A stretch of 64,000 nt of DNA from NCBI RefSeq assembly GCF_032108445.1, contig NZ_CP134876.1:2170001-2234000 (forward strand), written 5' to 3'. Origin of the DNA: Micromonospora halotolerans. Lineage in GTDB: Bacteria; Actinomycetota; Actinomycetes; Mycobacteriales; Micromonosporaceae. The notes beneath the pieces were generated by a model, which saw nothing but the letters and a program-made list of their open reading frames with translations, did no database searches and was not told the origin of the DNA. Position numbers and translations under genes: made by a program. Positions within the stretch are counted from its first letter, which is position 1. Each line of letters opens with the position of its first letter. Below are positions 58,388 through 64,000 of this stretch, piece by piece.

Positions 58388-59563
58388 CTACCGCTCCGGT
58401 CGGTGCTGGCTCATGCCGTTCTGGATCGCCTCCCAGACGCTCCGGCCGGCCTGCAGCAGCGTCTCCCCGGCCTGGCCGGCGAGCTGGGCCGGGCCGGGCG
58501 GGCCGCCCGGCCCCTTCTCCCCTTCCTCCGGCTTGCCGCCGGCAGCCGGCTTCCCCTGCTCGCCGGCCTTCCCCTGCTCACCGGTCGCGCCCTGGTCCGC
58601 GGTCTTCCCCGGCTCGGCCGCCTTCCCCGCGGCGGATGGCCCTCCAGGTCCGGTGGGCGGCTGACCGGTCGGCGGGCGGCCGGCACCCGCACCGGACGGG
58701 CCACCGCCGGGCTGCCCACCCTCCCGGCCGGGCTGCCCGCCCGCGCCGGTCTGGCCGGCTCCGACGCCGGGCTGCCAACCCTCGCGGGACGTGCCGCCGC
58801 CCTGTTGGCTCGCCGGGCCGCCCTCGCGGGTGGCACCGCCGCCCCCGCGAGTGGACGGCTGCTGACCGCCACCACCGCCAGGCGGAGCGCCGGCCCCGCC
58901 GGACGGCGGCCGGTCCCCGGCGCCCGCCTGCGGTTTCGGCTGCCCTTGATCGCCCGCTGGCGGCTTCGGCCGCCCCTGGCCCGGTGACGGTGCCGGGTGT
59001 CCCTGGTCGCCGATCGGCGGCTCGGGGGCACGGGCCCCGCTCGGCGCCGCCGGGGACGGCGGTGCGGGCCGGCCGACGCCCTCCCGGGGTGGCCGGTCGG
59101 CCACCGCACCGACCGTCCCGATGCGCTGCCCGCTCTCGTCGCGGACGGGTGCGCCCGCCAGCCGCCGGGCCACCCGGTTGACCTCCTCGACGTCGGTCAC
59201 GGCCGAGCGGGCCAGCGCCTCGATGAGGTGCGGGTTCCGGTCGATGGTGGTGAGTGCGCGGTCCAGAATCTGCACCAGCTTCTCCAGGCGCACCTTGAGC
59301 AGCACCTCGGCGCTGACGCCGGTGACGTCCAGTTCCACGTCGTCCAGATGCACCCGGACCCCGGCGTCGAGCTGCAGCAGGTTGGCCAGCCGGGCGCGCA
59401 GTGACAGGTCGGCGTCGAGCCCTCGGACGGACAGCCGGATCTGGTCGACCGTCACCTCCGGGATGTCGAGCAGGACGTCCGGCTCGGACTGCCCGCCGTC
59501 CTGGCGGGCGGGCCGCCCGCCCGTCTGGTCCGGCTTCCGCTCGGTCGCTCCGTTCTCGCTCAT
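58388..59563 (-). CDS. Pro/Gly-rich protein with a conserved N-terminal domain
   Basis: 391 residues. A short polar start, then a conserved domain (about 30-140: DVLLDIPEVTVDQIRLSVRG, VHLDDVELDVTGVSAEVLLK) of alternating strands and helices. After about 170 it is low-complexity Gly/Pro/Gln/Ala/Lys. The end WEAIQNGMSQHRP is helical. I know no function; similar proteins occur in related actinomycetes, by memory only. ATG at 59563 follows GGGGAGC. Confidence 0.65.
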   Translation of the reverse strand: MSENGATERKPDQTGGRPARQDGGQSEPDVLLDIPEVTVDQIRLSVRGLDADLSLRARLANLLQLDAGVRVHLDDVELDVTGVSAEVLLKVRLEKLVQILDRALTTIDRNPHLIEALARSAVTDVEEVNRVARRLAGAPVRDESGQRIGTVGAVADRPPREGVGRPAPPSPAAPSGARAPEPPIGDQGHPAPSPGQGRPKPPAGDQGQPKPQAGAGDRPPSGGAGAPPGGGGGQQPSTRGGGGATREGGPASQQGGGTSREGWQPGVGAGQTGAGGQPGREGGQPGGGPSGAGAGRPPTGQPPTGPGGPSAAGKAAEPGKTADQGATGEQGKAGEQGKPAAGGKPEEGEKGPGGPPGPAQLAGQAGETLLQAGRSVWEAIQNGMSQHRPER

Positions 59564-59770
59564 GCTCCCCGCTCCCCGCTGACCCGTCGGCCGGGCCGAA
59601 TCAGCGGCGGTTACCCGGTTTCCGGCGGGGCATCCCTGGTGGTCCCACACGCCCGTGAACAGCGGCGGTGGGGACGGCCCGGCGCTGTCGGGAAAGAGGG
59701 CTCCCGCTGTCCGGAAGCGGGCGAAGATGAAAGCTGCACAGCGGGGCATGAGCCGGTATGGTCCGGGCCT

Positions 59771-60286
59771 ATGGGACAGGGGATGGCCGATCCGGATGAG
59801 GTCCGCCAGGAATTCGACCGATTCTCCCTCCGCAGCACACTCTTCGCCCCCGCCTCCGCCGACCGGGCGTTCGCCGTGTTCACCGGCTCGCTGACCGACT
59901 GGTGGGTGCGCGAATACACCTGGTCGGGGCCGGAGGCGCTGGCCGAGCTGGGCATCGAACCGCGTGCCGGCGGCATGCTCTACGAGATCGGCCCGTACGG
60001 CTTCCGCGGCGACTGGGGCCGGGTGCTGACCTGGGATCCGCCCCGCCGGCTGGTCTTCACCTGGCAACTCGGGCCGGACCGGGTGCCGGTGCCGGATCCG
60101 GCGCGGGCCAGCGAGGTCGAGGTCCTCTTCCAACCCGAGGGGCCGGAGCTGACCCGGGTCGACGTCGAGCACCGCTACTTCGACCGGCACGGTGAGGCCG
60201 CCGAGGGCTACCGCAAGGCACTCACCGCCGGCTGGCACGAACTCCTCTGCCGCTACCTGGCGACGGTCGCCCGCACCACCGACTGA
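59771..60286 (+). CDS. SRPBCC/AHSA1-domain protein
   Basis: 171 residues. RSTLFAPASADRAFAVFTGS, WVREYTWSGPEALAELGIEP and GRVLTWDPPRRLVFTWQLGP are typical of the AHSA1-type START-like fold, ending with the long helix (AAEGYRKALTAGWHELLCRY). It binds a hydrophobic ligand or client. TATGGT (59757-59762) lies eight bases before the ATG, suggesting leaderless mRNA. Confidence 0.85.
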   Translation: MGQGMADPDEVRQEFDRFSLRSTLFAPASADRAFAVFTGSLTDWWVREYTWSGPEALAELGIEPRAGGMLYEIGPYGFRGDWGRVLTWDPPRRLVFTWQLGPDRVPVPDPARASEVEVLFQPEGPELTRVDVEHRYFDRHGEAAEGYRKALTAGWHELLCRYLATVARTTD

Positions 60287-60317
60287 CGCCAGGGGCGTCA
60301 GCCGCGAGCGCCCGGCG

Positions 60318-61025
60318 TCAGCGGTCGATGCCCCGCGCCGGGGATCGGGTGCCGGTCACGCCGGTGCCGCCGAGGTCGGCCCGGCGACCCGCGGCCGCGC
60401 CCGGACCGAAGCCACTGCCCGCCAGCCGGCGGCGCGGGGCGGTACGCAGCCGCGGATACACCTCGGCCACCCGGCGCTGCACCCGGTCGGACCGGTCGGC
60501 GAGCACCAGCGCCACCGAGGGTGCCCCGGATCCGGCGACCGCGCCGGCCTCGGCCGTCCGCAACCGCTCGGCGACCGCCTGCGCGAAGCCGGCCAGCCAG
60601 GTACGCCGGAAGGCGGCCGGATGCTCCCCGGCCGGTACGGCGGTGCCGGCCAACCCGTGCGCGGCCTGCACGAGCAGTGAGGTGAAGAGCAGCTCGACCC
60701 GTTCCAGGTCACTGGCGAAGCCGAACAGGTGCAGGTCGAAGCCGCTGCCCTGCCGGCGGCGTACGCAGCGGCAGCGCAGCGGGTCGGCGACCGCCGCGAG
60801 CAGGCCAGCCTTGTCCCGGGCGTACGGGGCGACCACCTCGACCACCCGGTCGCCCACCGGGTCGGTGGCCGGCTCGCGGGCGGCGAGCAGCGCCCGGTCG
60901 ACGCCGTAACGGGCGATCAGCTCGGTGGCCTTGGCCATGAAGGCGGCCGACTCGGCCGGCGTGCACGCCGGGTCCTCGGCCTGGGCGAGCAGCTTGCGGA
61001 CCTTGCTGAGCATCGCCTCGGACAT
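60318..61025 (-). CDS. DUF2786-domain protein
   Basis: 235 residues. SKVRKLLAQAEDPACTPAES and AAFMAKATELIARYGVDRAL form the DUF2786 helical domain; the rest (FDLHLFGFASDLERVELLFT, RTWLAGFAQAVAERLR) fits the second domain usually attached. A metal or nucleic acid role has been guessed for the family; unknown here. It is followed by a small gene in the same direction upstream (61064-61453). Confidence 0.82.
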   Translation of the reverse strand: MSEAMLSKVRKLLAQAEDPACTPAESAAFMAKATELIARYGVDRALLAAREPATDPVGDRVVEVVAPYARDKAGLLAAVADPLRCRCVRRRQGSGFDLHLFGFASDLERVELLFTSLLVQAAHGLAGTAVPAGEHPAAFRRTWLAGFAQAVAERLRTAEAGAVAGSGAPSVALVLADRSDRVQRRVAEVYPRLRTAPRRRLAGSGFGPGAAAGRRADLGGTGVTGTRSPARGIDR

Positions 61026-61063
61026 GCACCAGAGCTATCACAGGCCGGGGCCGGGACGGGCGG

Positions 61064-61453
61064 TCAGCCCGCCCGGCTGCGCAGCGTCGCGACCGTCGAC
61101 CCGGCGAGGGTGAGCAGACAGTCGGGCAGCAGCCCGTCGGCCGCCGCGGCGCCGAACAGCGCCTCGCCGGTGTCGGCGTCGTGGTTGGCGTACGCGCTGA
61201 CGAAGCGGGCCACCCACCGGGTGTCGTAGTCGGCCTGGTCGATCCCGGGGAAGTCGAGCGCGGCGCCGCCCGCGGGGGCCTCGTCGCCGACCATGGTGGC
61301 GGCCAGGCACCAGGCCACCCCGTACGCCCCGGCCAGCCCGGAGCGGTCCACCACGGCGTCGAAGGTGCCCACCACGCCGTCGCCGTCACCGGCCAGCGCC
61401 GAGCGGAGCACGGCGGTCGCATCGTCCAGCGTCTGCTGTGCTTCGTCGGTCAC
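61064..61453 (-). CDS. Small hypothetical protein
   Basis: 129 residues. Helical and acidic (DEAQQTLDDATAVLRSALAG, ATMVGDEAPAGGAAL, DYDTRWVARFVSAYANHDAD). No family recognised. Start chosen at the GTG (61453), just behind CGCAG; the frame stays open upstream. Confidence 0.6.
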   Translation of the reverse strand: MTDEAQQTLDDATAVLRSALAGDGDGVVGTFDAVVDRSGLAGAYGVAWCLAATMVGDEAPAGGAALDFPGIDQADYDTRWVARFVSAYANHDADTGEALFGAAAADGLLPDCLLTLAGSTVATLRSRAG

Positions 61454-61619
61454 CTGCGGAACAGTAGTTCGGAGGGTCAAGCGGTGACCCCGGAACGGCC
61501 CTTCCCTCACGGAGAGTGATACCGGCAGTCGGGGTGCCGACGGACCGACCTCCACGGTCCCGCTCTCCGCGCCGGCACGCTAATGTGCGCAGCGGACCTT
61601 CGCCGGAGGAAGGACGACC

Positions 61620-62969
61620 ATGCTCAAATCTCGCGCGTCGCGTACGGCCCTGTCCACGGCCTGCGCGGCGCTCCTGCTCGCCACCAGCGCCTGCGGGAGC
61701 GACAAGCCCGAAGAGGCCACCGCCACCCAGGTGCGCCTCTACGGCACCGACGGCAACATGCAGAACTCGTACGTCGACGAGCTGAAGGACCGCGCGGACC
61801 TTCTCAACGGCATGAAGGGCACCACCCCGCTCACGCCGCTGCCCGAGAGCTTCAAGGAACGGCTACGCACCGTAGATCCGAGGCTGAAGGACTACCTCTA
61901 CTCGGCGGAGACCTATGACGCGATCGTGATCAGCGTGCTGGCCGCCCAGCTCGCCGGCACGACGCAGCCGACCGATATCGCCAAGCAGATCGTCGGCGCG
62001 ACCACCGGCGGCCAGCGCTGCGACGAGGTCGCCACCTGTCTCCAGCTGGCCCGGGCGGGCCAGGACATCGAGTACCGCGGGGTGTCGCTGACCCGGGCCG
62101 GGTTCACCGACGCCGGTGAGCCGGCCGCCGCCAGCTACGCGACGCTGCACTTCGGGAACCGGCAGCTCGACGACGGCAAGACCGAGTTCGTCGGTGCCGG
62201 TGACGAGTCGGGGGCGAGCACTAAGACGCCGCCGCGGGGCAAGAAGTCGCGCCCGGGCAAGTCCTACAAGGAGGACGGCTCCCCGCTGGTGCTCGGCGGG
62301 CTGCTGCCGAAGACCGGTGACCTGGCCCTGGCGTACCCGCCGATGGCGGCCGGCGCGGCGCTGGCGATCCGCGAGATCAACGCGGCGGGCGGCGCGCTCG
62401 GCGAGCCGGTGGTGTGGATCGACGGCGACGACGGCACCGACCCGAAGATCGCGAAGGCGACCGTGGCCTCGCACGTCCAGCAGGGCGCGCACGTCATCAT
62501 CGGCGCCGGCGCCTCGGGCATCTCCCGGGCCGTGCTGCCCGACGTGGTGGCCGCCGGCCGGATCCTCTTCTCCCCGTCGAACACCGACGCGGGGCTGAGC
62601 ACGGTGGACGACAAGGGCCTCTACTTCCGCACCGCCCCGCCGGACGGCCTCCAGGGCCGGGCGCTGGCCGACGTGATAATGCGCGACGGACCGCACAAGA
62701 TCGCGATCGTCGCGCGTAAGGACTCCTACGGCGAGGGCCTCCAGGAGAACGTCCGCTCCGAGCTGGAGCGGGCCGGCATGGGCGCCGACAAGGTGAAGCT
62801 GCTCTCCTACGTGCCCCCGGAGGGCGCGTCGCCTCCGCCGGTGGACTTCTCCGCCGGCGCCAAGGAGATCAAGGACTACGGGGCGGACGCCGTGCTGGTG
62901 ATCGGCTTCGGTGAGTCCTCGCGGGTGATCACCGCGCTGGCCGACGCCGGGGTGCAGATCCGGCAGTGA
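61620..62969 (+). CDS. Solute-binding lipoprotein (type 1 periplasmic binding protein) with permuted halves
   Basis: 449 residues. Signal peptide with lipobox TSAC (near residue 26). Residues about 38-200 (VRLYGTDGNMQNSYVDELKD, ETYDAIVISVLAAQL, ASYATLHFG) look like the second half of a branched-chain amino-acid-type binding protein. After a linker (about 205-225), residues 225-449 (LVLGGLLPKTGDLALAYPPM, NAAGGALGEPVVWIDGDDGT, SFGESSR-like VLVIGFGESSRVITALADAG) look like its first half. Normally the first half comes first, and its end (ADAGVQIR) runs into LYGTDGN. It probably still folds to bind a small solute for an ABC transporter. GGAGGAAGG precedes the ATG. Confidence 0.85.
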   Translation: MLKSRASRTALSTACAALLLATSACGSDKPEEATATQVRLYGTDGNMQNSYVDELKDRADLLNGMKGTTPLTPLPESFKERLRTVDPRLKDYLYSAETYDAIVISVLAAQLAGTTQPTDIAKQIVGATTGGQRCDEVATCLQLARAGQDIEYRGVSLTRAGFTDAGEPAAASYATLHFGNRQLDDGKTEFVGAGDESGASTKTPPRGKKSRPGKSYKEDGSPLVLGGLLPKTGDLALAYPPMAAGAALAIREINAAGGALGEPVVWIDGDDGTDPKIAKATVASHVQQGAHVIIGAGASGISRAVLPDVVAAGRILFSPSNTDAGLSTVDDKGLYFRTAPPDGLQGRALADVIMRDGPHKIAIVARKDSYGEGLQENVRSELERAGMGADKVKLLSYVPPEGASPPPVDFSAGAKEIKDYGADAVLVIGFGESSRVITALADAGVQIRQ

Positions 62970-62974
62970 GACGA

Positions 62975-63015
62975 CGACGAGGGCCGCACCGGGCGAACCG
63001 GTGCGGCCCTCGTCG
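62975..63015. terminator. Strong bidirectional terminator-like hairpin
   Basis: CGACGAGGGCCGCACCGG pairs perfectly with CCGGTGCGGCCCTCGTCG (18 bp) around GCGAA. It separates the convergent binding-protein and crotonase genes. Confidence 0.85.
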
Positions 63016-63024
63016 CGTCCACGG

Positions 63025-63768
63025 TCAGCGGGAGCGGCGCCGCTCCAGGAACTCGGTCATCCGCCGGTGCTTCTCCTCGTCCTCGAAGAGCACCGCCTGA
63101 CTGAGCAGGTCGAGCTGCGGGTGGGCGGCCGCCGGTGCGTCCACCGCCAGCTTGGTCAGCCGCAGCGCCAGCGCCGAGCCCTTGGCCATCTCGTCGAGCA
63201 GGCCGTGCGCGGTGGGCAGCAGCTCCGCCGGCTCGGCCACCACCCGGTTGACCAGCCCGATCCGCAGCGCCTCGTCGGCGTCCACCCGCCGGCCGGTGAA
63301 GAGCAGCTCCTTGGCCCGGGCCTCCCCGACCAGGGCGGGCAGCCGGTAGGTCGCGCCGGCGCCGGCCAGGATGCCCAGCCGCACCTCGGGCTGGCCGAAC
63401 ACCGCGCGCGCCGTGCACACCCGCAGATCGCAGGCGTACGCCAGTTCGGCGCCGCCGCCCAGCGCCGGGCCGTCCACGGCGGCCACGGTGGGCATCGGCA
63501 GCGCCCGGATCCGGGCGAACGCGGCCTGGTTGATGGCCGCCAGCGCGTCCAGCCGGCCGCGTTCGCGGAGCTGGGCGATGTCCGCGCCGCCGGCGAAGAT
63601 GCCCTCCGTGCCGCCGGTGAGCAGCAGCAACCGGGGCCGTGCCTCCAGCTCGGCGCAGACGGCGTGCAGCTCGCCGATCAGGTCCGCGTCGATCGCGTTG
63701 CGCTTCTCCGGCCGGTCCAGGGTGACGACCAGCCGGTCCGGCAGTTCCTCGATCCGCAGCCCGCTCAC
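63025..63768 (-). CDS. Enoyl-CoA hydratase/isomerase family protein
   Basis: 247 residues. TEGIFAGGADIAQLRERG, AVDGPALGGGAELAYACDLR and FGQPEVRLGILAGAGATYRL are the crotonase motifs, with Glu in QPEV in the catalytic place. Likely beta-oxidation or a related CoA pathway. GTG start. It is downstream of the 3-hydroxyacyl-CoA dehydrogenase end at the window edge, with repeat copy C between, so the pair may be an operon. Confidence 0.9.
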   Translation of the reverse strand: MSGLRIEELPDRLVVTLDRPEKRNAIDADLIGELHAVCAELEARPRLLLLTGGTEGIFAGGADIAQLRERGRLDALAAINQAAFARIRALPMPTVAAVDGPALGGGAELAYACDLRVCTARAVFGQPEVRLGILAGAGATYRLPALVGEARAKELLFTGRRVDADEALRIGLVNRVVAEPAELLPTAHGLLDEMAKGSALALRLTKLAVDAPAAAHPQLDLLSQAVLFEDEEKHRRMTEFLERRRSR

Positions 63769-63779
63769 CGTGCTCGCCT

Positions 63780-63824
63780 TTCGTTCGCGGCTGCGGGGCT
63801 CGCAAGCTCACTCCACGCGCTCAC
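63780..63824 (-). repeat. Stop-codon-overlapping interspersed repeat, copy C
   Basis: On the minus strand it reads GTGAGCGCGTGGAGTGAGCT to GCAGCCGCGAACGAA, 45 bases. Its TGA (63823-63821) is the stop codon of the dehydrogenase gene, as in copies A and B. Confidence 0.88.
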
Positions 63825-64000
63825 TGCTTCACCCCGCCTTCCCAGGTGTAGAAGCCCCGGCCCGACTTCTTGCCCAGCCGGCCGGCGGCCACCATCTCCT
63901 CGAGCAGCGGCGGCGGCGCGAACCGGTCCCCGTACGCGGCCTGGAGGGTGCGAGCGATGTCGAGCCGGACGTCCAGCCCGACCAGGTCGGTCAGCTCCAG
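63821..64000 (-). CDS. 3-hydroxyacyl-CoA dehydrogenase, C-terminal end, 5' part outside the window
   Basis: 59 residues: LELTDLVGLDVRLDIARTLQ, then FAPPPLLEEMVAAGRLGKKS and GRGFYTWEGG. This is the typical C-terminal domain of 3-hydroxybutyryl/acyl-CoA dehydrogenases. Frame runs off the window. Its stop overlaps repeat copy C. Confidence 0.88.
   Translation of the reverse strand: MELTDLVGLDVRLDIARTLQAAYGDRFAPPPLLEEMVAAGRLGKKSGRGFYTWEGGVKQ

Noticed and set aside
1..64000. CRISPR array
   Set aside because: No series of regularly spaced identical repeats was seen; the direct repeats found are att sites, IS flanks or single interspersed copies.

Overview
The window is very GC-rich actinobacterial DNA with many GTG/TTG starts and frequent 4-base stop/start overlaps. 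At least nine start codons sit 6-9 bases behind a TANNNT box with no ribosome-binding site, which suggests leaderless mRNAs. Gene content (idi/crt carotenoid genes with a LitR/CarH regulator, a Tad pilus locus without secretin, an actinobacterial integrative element in tRNA-Lys) suggests Micromonospora or a close relative of the Micromonosporaceae. That placement is an inference from style and content, not from a marker gene.

Layout. 1-4452: core-type genes (Eis-like acetyltransferase, ZIP metal transporter, secreted beta-helix lipoprotein, NAD-dependent epimerase). 4576-20779: a 16.2-kb AICE-type integrative element in tRNA-Lys(TTT), bounded by a 58-bp direct repeat. It has int, xis and rep but no FtsK/TraB-like transfer gene, and its spread gene is cut at a scrambled junction. 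Its cargo is a Dcm-Vsr fusion facing a four-gene operon (sigma-like, ParB-like, SNF2 helicase, small PD-(D/E)XK-like protein), two IS110-family transposases, and a three-gene toxin-antitoxin-SecB-like chaperone (TAC) operon. 20919-24622: DUF4240, MOSC, HAD and hypothetical genes. 24765-28344: a small secreted protein, a receptor-type Ser/Thr kinase carrying a related domain outside the cell, and an FHA protein. 28317-31467: GH65 phosphorylase/hydrolase and PAP2 phosphatase. 31489-41972: Tad/Flp pilus locus. 42040-46413: Rieske/DUF2231 protein, bluB, a MerR regulator with a textbook promoter facing an NmrA-type gene, an F420-type enzyme and a crotonase. 46417-49094: flavin disulfide reductase and serine hydrolase. 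49154-54353: carotenoid genes. 54434-57525: polysaccharide deacetylase, tRNA-Glu, -Asp and -Phe, and ltrA lying between tRNA-Phe and a decayed copy of its 3' end. 57526-64000: membrane and Pro/Gly-rich proteins, SRPBCC, DUF2786, a solute-binding lipoprotein with permuted halves, and two CoA-pathway genes.

How genes work together. In the element, Int/Xis handle integration and excision, Rep replicates the excised circle, and the TAC operon probably enforces retention. The Dcm-Vsr/SNF2/ParB-like/PD-(D/E)XK set looks like a DNA modification or defence module that I cannot match to a named system. The Tad locus has the inner-membrane motor, platform, pilin, pseudopilins and prepilin peptidase. 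In the carotenoid locus Idi, CrtE, CrtB and CrtI give phytoene and then a desaturated carotene, with a B12-domain MerR protein as probable light-responsive regulator; no cyclase is seen.
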